From Rosellinia necatrix (taxonomy: Eukaryota > Ascomycota > Sordariomycetes > Xylariales > Xylariaceae), in assembly GCA_021209875.1 (NCBI GenBank), contig JAGYVD010000004.1, positions 4,997,001-5,061,000 on the forward strand: DNA of 64,000 bases, in the 5' to 3' direction. Under the pieces are notes generated by a model. It had not been told where the DNA came from. It was given only the letters and a program-made list of their open reading frames with translations, and searched no databases. The position numbers and the translations under genes are program-made. Each line of letters opens with the position of its first letter. Within the stretch, counting starts at the first letter, position 1. Of the stretch, positions 45,727 through 57,269 are shown one piece after another.

Positions 45727-47913
45727 TCATGACGCCAACCTAAAATCCAACCTCTTATTCCCCTTGCCTTGATTCTCCGATAGGTATACCAGTCTCTCTG
45801 CCTGTGTCATCCGATCCCACTTTTGCGCCCTCGACCGATTGCGCCAGATATAGTAGCTCTTGGCGACTATATATAACACAACATTGAGACTTAATATCCC
45901 CAATAGTATGCTGTTACCACGACGATATAAGGGTGCATCATCGGCACGGTAAATGTTAGATGAGATTACTACGCCCGCCTGTAGGAACATGTTGTATAAT
46001 GCTGCGCCGACAGCTCGGGACCGGACCGTGTTAGCGTTCCGGGATATCCAACCAACCTGTACTGGGTGCGCTGCTTGGTGGTCAGTCTCAATCATCTCAA
46101 TTCAGAATCAAGGAGGCTGTACCTAGTGGCGCTGCTAACAGTAGCGAGATGATTGCCCAGGTTAACCATTTAGACGCATGTGTTGTGTCAACAACTCGCA
46201 AGTATATCAGAAAGGGGAGGCACCAAAACTGAAATATCGATGCAGATGCGGCAAGTTGGCCGGTAACTTCGGCCAGGACGGAAAGCAGTAGCATGTTGAT
46301 TACTTCCCATACGTCAGTGTTTATCTGCCTATAAGTCTCAAACCCGTAAACATACTCTTACATACTAGGTACGGAATTGCTAGTAGGTTTGTTTGGAAAG
46401 TAGTAAAACCCAACCCTCTGAGCGACAGGGTTAGGTACAGCTGCGGTGAGAAAGTTGGGATGTTAAACGTCAATCCGATAGCATAAAGTGGCCTTATTTA
46501 TTCGTCTGTTAGCGCCACGAACAGTTGGCAGCGGAGAAACTTCTCACCAGAGATCGACATCAGCCAGGCTCTGCCAAAGCAGTTTGAAAGTGATCGGTTC
46601 TCGGTTATGCATCGTCCCTTTACTAGGATCATCTCGTATGATCCGGTTGACCATGATAGACTCTTCCCTATATATCATGAGCTTCACGTCAGGGGAGCGG
46701 GAAAACTTTTAAACTTGCCGAGCCGTAAACCAACCATTCCCTCGCGCCCAGCTCGCTGTTTGAGTGGGACCAGGAGGCAACATCACAAATGACAGAAGTC
46801 CGACAGTTCCAGTAAGTAGGCCCTTTAGTACCGTCAGCCGCGCAGGCCAGAGTATCTTGGGCTGCCTACCTCGATCAAGAAGAGCCAGCGCCAACCAGGG
46901 TATCCTTCTACACCTCGCAAATGAAGTAGGCCAAATGCAATAATCGACGCTAATATATCTGCCGTAAACATGCCAGTCCAGAAGAAGCTCAATCGGATTG
47001 TAAGTTCGTGGTGTTTGTAGAAGTATGATAAGTACAGCACACACTATACTACGATGAGTTTCTCCTGTTTCACGCGTGAAGCCAAGTAAGGATATTTACC
47101 TCGGGAATGAAGCCTCCCTGCAACAGCGCTAACATTGAGCGGCATGCGAGGAATGGTGCTTTACTACTGAGGGCGAATTGCGATGCCGAGACGATAGAGA
47201 AGAGGATTATCTGCACAGGTATGTATCGATCTGGGCCAATCCATTTGGCAAGTAGCTGAGACGGAAATTCACCTGCGAGAAAGGATAAAGCGTAAACCGA
47301 GTTGCCAAGGTTATAATCTGCGCGTCATTAGCAACGATTTATTCCGATATTGCAGATTAGAAATTGACCATTGGTGCTTAGGTTCATGTCATCAAGGAAG
47401 TTGTCTGCCAGTGCCTGATTGAGGTTCGCGCGATCCAGCTCCATGGCCGTGAACATGATGGCAACCCAAAGCATGATGCGCAAATCGATTCTCCGGACCA
47501 CTCGATATTCTTCGCTCCAAGTCCACCTAGCTAACGGATCGAATCGATGCGCGTTTTCCCTATGACAGATGTCAACCATCGTCAAGCTCACCAATGGATG
47601 CTAGGAGCCCCCTAACCAGTCAGCGCGGGGCATATACTGATCCCTGACATCAGCAACATCATATACACTCGGCTATTAAATAGATCGTTAATCATCGTCC
47701 TCTATCAAAATCGCATGTATGTGTTTGTACCTGGGTCGCGATCGCATTTGGATCATAGTCTTTACCCCGCTGGAACCAGAACTTCTTCTCATCACGCGGT
47801 TCGCCCAGGGGTGGTGGAACTGAGTGACCACTGTCTTCCTTTTCACCACCGGCCTCGACCTCACCAGGGCCCAGCTTGCCTCGCATGTGTTCACTAGAAA
47901 TAATAGTAGCCAT
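45727..47913 (-). CDS. MFS permease, allantoate/anion:cation symporter family (Dal5/Tna1-like)
   Basis: Ten exons give 572 aa: 47731-47913, 47617-47672, 47369-47559, 47100-47317, 46870-47043, 46719-46822, 46548-46667, 46366-46492, 46123-46324, 45727-46070. All phases close. Family marks: [15 protein letters not shown] at TM1, [17 protein letters not shown], a split [20 protein letters not shown], and [20 protein letters not shown] in TM11. Members import allantoate, nicotinate, biotin precursors, dipeptides or other organic anions at the plasma membrane. The substrate is not predictable here. Intron 6 (46668-46718) uses a GC donor (GCAAGT) and is the only way to keep [13 protein letters not shown] in frame. 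The introns are 41-59 nt. Confidence 0.92.
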
Positions 47914-48575
47914 GATTCGTGCGTTTCGTTACTGGGTCAGAGATTAATAGCAGATGTAGCAGCTCAGAGACATGACAGTAGCTCTGTCCTATATGAACGG
48001 GAATATGGTGTATACCCCCCTCTCACAGTGCCGTCAAGACTGTTCCCTGTTGATACAAAGCCGTGACGGTAAGCTGCACCCAGCGGTAATATTAATATAT
48101 TTAAGCTTCTGCCGTTGGATGGCATACATGCGGGGCGATCCCAACGAAGTTACACTGAGTACGCAACGTCCCTATCGCCTGCTGATCAGTTCCAACCATA
48201 TGAGATGTAGCACTCCAACGCATCTACCCATTGAATCACAGATGCTTGCATGGCAGTACAGAACATCCCCTATCACGCCATCGACCACGCGGCGCCCGCA
48301 CCAGCATGAACGCCACCCCCAATATGCTTCATCGCCTGTACACTGCTGTGAGCAACACACACCGTCATAGGTAACAGCTACATGAAAATCGCGTTACGAC
48401 CCCGCGACAGCACGGATCATAAAATATATTTTTACAAACGCTAATGGAACTTGGCTTCAAATCTAGTCATAATAACTATCCCTGGAACCGCTGATCGAGC
48501 AGCCTGCGAAAACGAATAAATAACTGCGAAGTATTGCGGCTTATGAACCACTTGGAAGCTGAATCTCTATCCGCC
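47914..48575. other. Divergent promoter region between permease and sulfatase
   Basis: Shared upstream region of two divergent genes. No gene recognised. Confidence 0.5.
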
Positions 48576-50416
48576 ATGGCGCTTGCTATTATATTCTTTC
48601 TCTTGACTTCGCTTGCTGCGGGGATAAAACCACTATGGACAGGCGCATTTGGACCAGTCAATCAACAACCCATATCCGGTCTAACGAAGGGCCGTCCTAA
48701 TATAGTCTTTATTTTAACAGACGACCAAGACCTTCGTATGCAGTCACTTGATTATATGCCCTTCGTTAAAAAGCATCTGATTGAGCATGGCACATCCTTC
48801 CGAAAGCACTTCTGTACTACTGCTCTTTGCTGCCCCTCTAGGGTATCGTTGTGGACCGGTAAAGCAGCGCACAATACTAACGTTACCAATGTCGTACCGC
48901 CGTATGGGGGCTATCCAAAGTTCATCAGTCAAGGACTAAATGACAAATATCTCCCGGTTTGGTTGCAAGATGTAGGATATAACACTTACTACACTGGGAA
49001 GCTCTTCAATGCCCATGCGGTCGACAATTATGATTCACCTTTTGCCGCAGGATGGACTAATTCCGTGAGAAACCCGTTCCAAAATAGATTTTATCTCTTG
49101 CTGATATCACATAGGATTTTCTACTCGACCCCTTCACATACTGGTATATGAATAGCACGTACCAGAGAAACCAAGATTCGCCAGTTAGCTACGAAGGACA
49201 GCACACTGTCGATGTCCTAGCGAAGAAAGCGATCGGGCTTTTAGATGAGGCATACACCGCCGGGAAACCTTTCTTCCTTGGTCTCGCCCCCGTAGCACCA
49301 CACTCGGATATACAGTCCCCATCCTTCAAATACGGCAACCACAGCGATTTGACTGAGGTTGAATTCAGCCCGCCGGTACCTGCGAAGAGACACGCTCACC
49401 TTTTTCAATGTGCAAAGGTGCCGAGAACTCCGAATTTCAACCCGGATAAGCCGTCGGGGGCAAGCTGGATACGGAAATTGCGCCAACAAGAGCCTGATGT
49501 TATCGAATACAATGATTACTTTTACGCACAGCGCCTAAGAACTCTTCAGAGTGTCGACGAGCTCGTGGACGACGTGGTACATCGTCTAGATAAACTTGGG
49601 ATTCTAGACAACACCTATCTGATTTACTCGACGGACAACGGCTACCATATTGGGCAACATCGACTGCAGCCGTCAAAGCAATGCAGCTTTGAGGAAGATA
49701 TTAATATTCCACTCATAATCAGGGGACCAGGGGTACCAAAGGGGTCTACCACCGACATAGTAACAACTCACACTGACTTAGCTCCTACGCTTTTGCAGAT
49801 TGCTGGGGCTCCCATTCGCGACGACTTCGACGGTCTAGCAATACCACTAACTCAAACCGACCTCAACCAAGCCCGGGATGAGCGACACGAGCATGTGACA
49901 GTTGAGCATTGGGGTTTCGCCTCAAATGAGGGCCAAGTGCTCGATTGGTATCCCCGATTACACATGAATAATACCTACAAGGCAATGCGCGTAATTGGCA
50001 AGTCATATAATTTGCTCTATCAAGTCTGGTGCAACAATGAACACGAGCTCTACGATCTCACTGCCGACCCAGGCCAAATGACAAACCTGCTACACCCTGA
50101 TGAAGACTCAAGTGTCACGCTGCTGGGTCTGCCTCTCTATAAGGTCGTCCAGAGGCTAGACTCTCTCCTCTTCGTGCTGAAGTCTTGTCGCGCGCAGACA
50201 TGCATCTGTCCCTGGTCAGCGCTCCACCCCCGTGGTAATGTCGAGAATTTAAAAGACGCGCTTTCGCCGCGATATGACGCGTTTTATGAGATCGAAACCC
50301 GGAAAATCAAATTCGACAGGTGCGAGATGGGGTACATCTTAGACGCCGAGGGCGTGCAATATGAGCAAGAGGTGCTCGACTTAGGCTTGCGCCACAATTG
50401 GCACGAATGGACGTAA
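48576..50416 (+). CDS. Secreted arylsulfatase
   Basis: Exons 48576-49064 and 49115-50416 give 596 aa. A signal peptide (MALAIIFFLLTSLAAG) is followed by RPNIVFILTDDQD, whose Asp49-Asp50 bind the metal. The sulfatase active-site motif is CCPSR at 85-89, with Cys85 expected to be converted to formylglycine. GYNTYYTGKLFN and, later, STDNGYHIGQHRL complete the alkaline-phosphatase-fold signature. The 50-nt intron (GTGAGA...TAG) joins GWTNS to DFLLDPFTYWYMNS. It cleaves sulfate esters outside the cell or in the secretory path, typically under sulfur limitation. The C-terminal extension with several cysteines (CRAQTCICPW) is typical of the long fungal enzymes. A start at 48543 would add 11 residues. 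Confidence 0.93.
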
Positions 50417-50882
50417 GGCTTCAACATCAGGCTTGTCGGTGAGGTAATAAACCTCGCGTGGTCTGGTCGACGGAGCGCCTATCGACTTGGAGTTCCGCTG
50501 TTCGGAGGGGAGGGCCTGGTCCTGGCGAAGACGAATAGGCAGACTTGCGCGTTTCGCCATACACGTTCCGATTGCACCATTTCCACCCCCGACCATTTAT
50601 TGGCTCGACCAGCCCTAGCCTACCAACACACGGTCGGGTTTATTGAGGTCGCAACCAAGCTAATGGTGTAAGAAATGCGGTTTTCTGATGCCTATAGGCA
50701 GCGAGATAGCGATGCCGGAAAAACCCCCAGGCTATTCCTTATATCTACTATGCCTGGCACAGCCAAGCTCCTAAACCTCTCTGACCTAGGTTATCTACAC
50801 TCAAACTCGCTTTGAGCATCATTAGATAGCAGTAAATGTGCATTGGAAATTCCACCCCCGACTTACACTTTAAACATTCAAA
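50417..50882. other. Spacer between sulfatase and DHA2 transporter
   Basis: 466 bp tandem-gene spacer. No gene recognised. Confidence 0.5.
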
Positions 50883-52993
50883 ATGTCTTCTCCAGATGAG
50901 ACGACTTCATTGCTTCATTCAGGTCAGAATGGAGACGCAATTGAAGCTGATCACCATATCACCACCAACTGCGCCCCGCGCGGGGAAGTCCCAACGAAAA
51001 TCATTGCATGCGGCAGTACTGACACAGATATTGAGGCCAATGAGATTGTCCCATGCACCAACGATACGGCAGGCCCTGCCAAGATCAGCACCTCATCGCT
51101 AAGTCGAGTAGTGGCCGTTCTTATGATAGGTCGGTTAATCACCAGCCATAAATTACGCAAGACTAACTGACCGTTTCCCAAAAGGACTGTTCACATCCAA
51201 TATCGATAGCTCCTTAGTCCTTGCGACTCATCCGAGAATAGCGTCCGAATTCGATGCCCTCGAGGACTCGAGCTGGCTTTTTGTTAGTTTTCTATTGGGA
51301 GGAGTGGCCACGCAGGTGCTGGTAAGCATGCACTCCAATTGCCCGCTGAACAGCATGCCCATTAGTTAACGCGGTGCAGTACGCGAAACTTAGCGATGTA
51401 TATGGACGCAGGGCTATGTTGGTATTCTGCTATGCACTATTCGGCACAGGCTGGTAAGTATTTAGAAACGACGCTCGTAACACGTTGGGAAGCTAATTAA
51501 CGCGGCCAGTACGATAATGTACGTGATCACCACGGTTATTAAAAAGACATCACACTAAAAGGTGATACAGTGGCTTAAGCCAATCTATGTGGCACGTTAT
51601 ACTCGGGCGCGTTTTATCCGGGTCGGGAGGTTCGGGGATGGGGGCCTTGGTCCTAGTCCTCACTACAGGTGATTTAGAACCTGAAACTTAGAAGTCTATA
51701 GGAAACTCTAACATCTGTTGGTTTAGATCTTATCCCTCTGCGCGATGTGGCTTCGTGGCTTGGCTATATCAATATCGTCAGCACGACAGCGCGCTCAATA
51801 GGAGGGCCGTTAGGCGGCTTTCTAGCCGACCGAGTCGGTTGGAGATGGTGAATCAATTACGCACATAAAAACTGGCGAGCAGGACATACTGACAATGTAT
51901 TCCAAGGTCGTTCCTAGGGCAGGGGCCGTTGTTCGCCATCGCCATGACTGCCGCCATTCTGGTGATCCCAAACACGAAGGCACCCGAGCCAGAAAGAAGT
52001 ACTGTAAAGGGCGTCAGGGCCTGGCTTTCGCGCATCGACTTCGCGGGGTCGCTTCTCCTCGGAATCGGCATCCTTCTATTGATGCTTCCGATCGAGATCG
52101 GGGGTGTCAAGGTACCGTGGACGCATCCGATCATATTCAGCCTTTTGGGCGCCGGTGTTCTCACATTGGGTGTCTTTGTCATCAACGAAGCCCGGTGGGC
52201 AGAGGTACCTGCGTTTCCTCTGCGATTAATCAAAAACAGAGACATCTTGTTGCCATACATCACTATTTGCTGTATCGCCGGTGCCCAAACAAGTGTAAAA
52301 CCATGATCGATTCTCTAAAATCCCTGGGCGCGATTGATCTAATTATATTCCTAGCTTATGTACTTCGTACCGTTATACTTTCAGGTGACATCCGGCGCAT
52401 CTAACACACTTGCCGGCCTTCATCTCGTACCTGGTGTTGTTGGAAATGCGATGGGAGGCTTGGTAGCTGGCAGTGTCATACGAAGGCGAGTTTCCATCAA
52501 CCCGGGCCCAATTTCAGATGGGCGCCTTTAATGCTAATATTTGGGTTCAGAACGGGAGGCTACAAGGCAGTAATCCTCGGGTCATCACTATTAGCTTCAA
52601 TCGGATACACTCTCCTGGTTGTTCGGTGGCTCGGTCATACGAACTGGTGGGAATCGTTATATATTTTACCCGGGTATGCCGCTTCGCCTCTCTCATTTAT
52701 CGCCTACTTAAACTTATCATAGGGGTTTTGGGGCGGGGATGTCGGGTTCGGCTGTCTTCGTCAGCCTCAATGCAGTCGTCGAGCCAGCACACAAGGCGGT
52801 AGTGACCTCCGGTTTACAGCTGGCCATGCCCATTGGCATGTTGATCGGGGTTTCAGCAGGTAGCGCTGTGATGCTAGATATACTACAGAGAGTTCTAGAC
52901 AAGAACCTACTCGAAATTGGACTCGGTTTTGAAAGCCGAGCCGAGGTAATAGATATTGCCCCTTCCCCCAAAGTCAATAGTAATTATAACTGA
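50883..52993 (+). CDS. MFS transporter, DHA2 / vacuolar basic amino acid (VBA)-like type
   Basis: Ten exons give 532 aa: 50883-51129, 51185-51321, 51380-51453, 51510-51518, 51571-51668, 51727-51847, 51907-52294, 52355-52485, 52551-52673, 52723-52993. All phases close. The N-terminus is polar (about 75 aa, ETTSLLHS may be an acidic dileucine sorting signal to the vacuole). Motifs: IDSSLVLATHPRIASEFDAL at TM1, YAKLSDVYGRRAM as motif A, WHVILGRVLSGSGGSGMGAL, DVASWLGYINIV and GPLGGFLADRVGWRW. Substrates in this group are basic amino acids or drugs. Two oddities are a 9-nt exon and a GC donor (intron 52486-52550). It lies 466 bp after the sulfatase and 959 bp before the cyclodeaminase-like gene, all on the same strand. 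Confidence 0.9.
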
Positions 52994-53952
52994 CACACTC
53001 GAAGATCATAAGAAAGTCTATAGCGAACGTTGACTATATCCGGCAACTGCCTTCGCACCTAGGGTATATAGTTGTTCACGGATACGTGGTCGCGTTGAGA
53101 GCTAGCTTCGGTATGTTGATGATGACGATCTCACACAATACAAAGCTAACCAGAGCCAAGGCGTAATTTTAATTTTCTCCCTAGCAGGACTCTCTGCCGG
53201 GTTCTTTCTCAGGGAGCGCCGTCTTTGAACGATAAAAACGTAAAACTATATCGCTTGATTCCTTGCAGTCCGACTATATTATGCTGCCATCACATAAGCG
53301 TATGGGAAATATATTACCCACACGAAAACCATAGAGTTATACAATTCGGTCTATAAGGATTAGAGGCACGGCCGAATATTATTGCCGGGCCCTCCAGTTC
53401 ATGCGACATCCGTTGAATGATGATAGATGCATAAACATATTTCTCCATTGTCGCTATCTAAGAGATCCCGCGCTGTGCCCCTCCCAAGACCCCTGTTAGG
53501 GTGCTAAACGTAGATATCATCGTATCCAATGCCTCGCATCTGGATACAGCTATGATAGGAAATTATTAGATCAGAGCGTATCTATGGTCCCCCAGATAGG
53601 TAAGTTTAAAGTGGTTATGATCACAAAATGTTACGTCACTAGCACATGGTTATCCACGGCGTAAAACGGGGTTGCACTGCGGAGACGTTCGGTAGTTCAT
53701 CCGGCCTCAAAGCGATGTCGGCGATTAACGCAATGCTACCCATGTTCTATTTTTACGTCTCGTAGAATTCAGACCAGATACGATGGAAAATACGATGAAA
53801 TCGGCACGAACTGTTGCATAATATTATTTCAATTAGTTACACGCCAGATTCAGGGCGGTATAAGCTGACCCCTGCTCTCCCCTCTGTTCAATACCCTCTC
53901 CCCGGATTACCGTTGCTGCATCAACGGGGGATAAAGCGACCAGGGCACAAAC
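52994..53952. other. Intergenic region
   Basis: About 1 kb, AT-rich. A TATAAG word at about 53859 stands 94 bp before the next start codon. No gene seen. Confidence 0.5.
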
Positions 53953-55047
53953 ATGGGCAACTTACTAATTCTCGGCGATTCCGATATACATGAAATTCTG
54001 ATCAATCTTTCGAAAGACAAGATCCTGGCCTTTCGAGATGTGCTCGCGCGATGTTTAACGGATTATTCAGTCGGCGCCGAGCGCAAGTACCAACCCCTCC
54101 CAGCGGTGATCAACCGCCCCGAGGGCCAGAAATGCCTTTTCCGACCCTTTACCTCGGCCGATGCGATCGGAACAAAGATAATCATCCAGCCGGCCCCGAC
54201 ATCGAAGGCTGCCGGCGCACTCCACGGCATGATTGCCATGTGCGACTCCGACGGCCTACCGTCCGGGCTCCTAAACGCCGAGGAGGTCACCGGCTACCGC
54301 ACAGCGCTCACCGCGTTGATCCCGTATCTCTGGCGCCGTCACACGGAGGAGATCGTCGTATTCGGTGCTGGTAAGCAGGCACTCTGGCACCTCCGACTCG
54401 CTCTAGCGCTGCGGGGTCACGAGATTAAGTCTATCGTCCTCGTTAACCGGACCGCATCGCGAGCCGAGGAGCTTCTAGCCAAGGTGAAGAAAGAGGACGA
54501 AGCGCGGTGGAAATCTGCCGCGTCTATGCAGCACATCGATCCTTCACGCCCGGATTTTCAAGACTGCTTGAAGATGCATCTCTCAGCCGCCGACGCTATC
54601 TTTTGCACAGTCGGCACCACGGAACCGTTGTTTCCCGCAAGCTATGTGGGATTAGAGAGGAGGGGGCGCCAGCCGTATATATCCGCCGTCGGCGCGTGGC
54701 AGCCGGACATGATCGAATTGGACCCAGAGCTACTCCTTCAGACCGTGAATCAAGTATCACCAGGGTCCAAAGCCTTTTCATTGCTGGTTGATGACCGCGA
54801 AGGGGTACTGCATCACTCGGGAGAGATCGCACGGAGTAAGATAGAGGCAGAATACCTAGTAGAGACTGGAGAGATTGAGGGTTTAAAGCAAGACGAGGGT
54901 GATAATGGGCCTATACAGAGCTGGATACAAGATGGATTGCTTATATATAAGAGTGTCGGTGTTGGCATGACCGACCTCGCTTCAAGTAATGCCATCTTAG
55001 CCATCGCTAGGGAACGCCAACTAGGAACTACTATCTCGCAGTTTTAA
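53953..55047 (+). CDS. Ornithine cyclodeaminase / mu-crystallin family protein
   Basis: Single exon of 364 aa (MGNLLILGDSDI). The N-terminal substrate domain holds KYQPLPAVINRPEG and GTKIIIQPAP (the Lys after GT is usually a substrate ligand). A Rossmann domain follows with VVFGAGKQALWHLRLALAL around 140-160, then CTVGTTEPLFP and SVGVGMTDLAS near the C-terminus. Family members either convert ornithine to proline with release of ammonia or reduce cyclic ketimines; some make opine- or siderophore-type amino acids. The long spacer between VNRTASRAEELL and the next strand is common in fungal versions. It follows a VBA/DHA2 transporter and precedes an amadoriase, all on the + strand, which may point to amino-acid nitrogen use (inference). 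Confidence 0.9.
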   Translation: MGNLLILGDSDIHEILINLSKDKILAFRDVLARCLTDYSVGAERKYQPLPAVINRPEGQKCLFRPFTSADAIGTKIIIQPAPTSKAAGALHGMIAMCDSDGLPSGLLNAEEVTGYRTALTALIPYLWRRHTEEIVVFGAGKQALWHLRLALALRGHEIKSIVLVNRTASRAEELLAKVKKEDEARWKSAASMQHIDPSRPDFQDCLKMHLSAADAIFCTVGTTEPLFPASYVGLERRGRQPYISAVGAWQPDMIELDPELLLQTVNQVSPGSKAFSLLVDDREGVLHHSGEIARSKIEAEYLVETGEIEGLKQDEGDNGPIQSWIQDGLLIYKSVGVGMTDLASSNAILAIARERQLGTTISQF

Positions 55048-55702
55048 TTAATATAGGAACATTCCGCCTTACCCAACTCAGTCACACTTGAGAAATATCC
55101 ATTGTAGAATGACTTATTTATATTCTGGCGCTTCTACTAGTTCATACTCCCACCACCTCTGAACCATTGCCATCTGTCCTGTAAGTCCACCAAGGTGAAC
55201 GATTCGCTATCTAGGTACAGACTGTTTTGTTCAACTCCACCTCTAATACGAACAAATCCAACACACCCAATTAAACATAACATACAGACAGCGTCAGCGC
55301 AATATTATCTCAAAGGTCTGGAATTCCAACCATAAGGGGAATTCTGGTGCCGGCCAATCCTAGCAGTGCAAAGCGAGGGGATGGGTGGACCGGGATGCAC
55401 TACGGCCTATCCCACATGCACCCCCGACGAAATGGTCCCGCTCATCGGGAGCCCTTCCGAAGATTCCCAGCTGCTCACCTCTTCCCCACGTCATCACGAG
55501 ACTCCCAATGAACACACCGGCCCAGATGAACACACGCCGTTCGGTCCGGTCTAGGAGGGTTGACCGCATTGGACTGCATTGATCAGGCGTTATTATATCT
55601 GTCAAGTTCGCAATAATGTGAATACAAATTTCACCAATCCAAATGCTGTCGTAAAACTGAAAATAAACCCAGAGGTGAAGGTTCTGTTAAACTATAAGCA
55701 TC
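55048..55702. other. Spacer
   Basis: 655 bp between the cyclodeaminase-like gene and the amadoriase. No gene recognised. Confidence 0.5.
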
Positions 55703-55971
55703 ATGGCATCCCCCTCTAAATCCGACCCTATAATCATCGTAGGCGCAGGCGCCTTCGGCCTATCCACAGCCCTACACCTAGCCCAAGCCGGGTATCGCGA
55801 CGTGACAGTTTTCGACAAGGGCGCTGAGATCCCCAGTCCCTTCTCGGCCGCGAACGATCTGAACAAGATCCTGCGGGCCGAATACGAGGATGAGTTTTAC
55901 ACAAATCTGGCAGTCGTACGTGTCTCTTTCCCTCCCTTTCTCTCTCTAACCCGGAGCAATTCATAAGACGC

Positions 55972-56035
<64 letters not shown>

Positions 56036-57269
56036 TCACACTCACCCCAAATAAAGCAACATGACCAGCTGACGAGAAACGAGCACACAGGAAGCCCTGA
56101 AGGCGTGGAAGACCCCCCTCTTCGCGCCGCACTACCACCAAACAGGCTTCCTGCACTGCGTCTCGGGCGAGGCGCCGCAGAAGGCCATCGACACGCTCGA
56201 CCGGTTCCGGGCGGCGGCGGAGCGGCACCCGGAGGTGAGCCAGCACGTGGTCCCGATCGACAGCCGAGAGGACGTCGTGCGGGCGGCCTGGCAGCTCCAG
56301 GACGGGCCGCTGCCGGGGTGGAAGGGGTACCTCAACCGCTTCGACGGGTACGCGCACTCGTCCAACGCGCTGAAGGCCGTCCACGTCGCCTGCGTCGCCC
56401 TCGGCGTCCGGTTCCTGCTCGGCGAGGCCGGCGACGTCGCCGAGATCGTCTACGAGCCCGCCACCACCACCACTACTACTACTACCGCCGCCACCGCCGC
56501 TATGCAGGAACCCCAGAAGGAGAGGAGGGCGACCGGCGTGAGGAACCGCCAGGGCGCGACGTACCACGCCAACACGGTGGTGGTGGCGGTCGGCGCGGCG
56601 GCGGCGGGCCTGGTGCCGTCGCTGGGGACGCAGATCGTGGCCAAGTCGTGGTCGGTGGCGCACGTGCAGCTGACGGGCGAGGAGGCGTCGGCGCTGCGCG
56701 GGATCCCGGTGACGTACGCGCGGGACCTCGGGTTCCTGTTCGAGCCAGAGCCGGGCTCGGGCCTGCTCAAGGTCTGCCCGATGGGCGGCGGGTACGTCAA
56801 CACGGACGCGCGCACGGGCGTGTCGGCGCCGCCGCCGACGACGAGGGCGGAGAGCCGTCTGGGTTTCATGCCGGCGGCGGACGAGGCGCGCGCGCGCCGC
56901 CTGCTCGCGCAGACGTTCCCGGCCCTCGCCGCGCGCCCCTTCGTCGGCGCCGCGCTGTGCTGGTTCGCCGACGCCGACGGCTCCGACTTCGTCGTCGACT
57001 TCGTCCCCGGCGCCCCCAACGTCCTCCTGCTCTCCGGCGACTCCGGCCACGGCTTCAAGATGTTCCCCCTCGTCGGCGGCTGGGCCCGCGACCTGCTCGA
57101 GCACCCCGCCCGCAGGCAGGAGAACCCCCGCTGGCGCTGGAAGGAGCCCGCCGCTGCCGCCTCCACCGCCGCCGCCGCCGCTAGTTGGGGCGCCGATGTC
57201 AGCTGGCGCCTCGGGAGCGCCGAGGAGTTCAGGGATATCCGGCCGTCGTCGCCCAAGGCGAAGTTGTAA
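55703..57269 (+). CDS. Fructosyl amino acid oxidase (amadoriase)-like FAD oxidase, peroxisomal
   Basis: Exons 55703-55915 and 56091-57269 give 463 aa. GAGAFG lies at the start of the FAD fold (PIIIVGAGAFGLSTALHLA). EYEDEFYTNLAV joins EALKAWKTPLFAPHYHQTG across the intron, a strong amadoriase-type block. The flavin-linking Cys region reads ALCWFADADGSDF, followed by LLSGDSGHGFKMFPLVG. The protein ends AKL, a good PTS1 peroxisomal signal. Such enzymes deglycate fructosyl amino acids, giving glucosone, amino acid and H2O2; saccharopine- or sarcosine-oxidase activity is an alternative. A poly-Thr run encoded by (ACC/ACT)n sits in a surface loop near residue 195. The 175-nt intron contains 25 CA repeats. 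Coding sequence in exon 2 is very GC-rich. Confidence 0.9.
55981..56031. repeat. (CA)25 microsatellite in the amadoriase intron
   Basis: About 51 bp of uninterrupted CA dinucleotides between donor 55916 and acceptor 56090. Confidence 0.95.

Noticed and set aside
55734..57104. 456-codon open frame on the minus strand over the amadoriase
   Set aside because: Antisense of the real gene. It also reads through the CA repeat as alternating Val/Cys, which is not protein-like.
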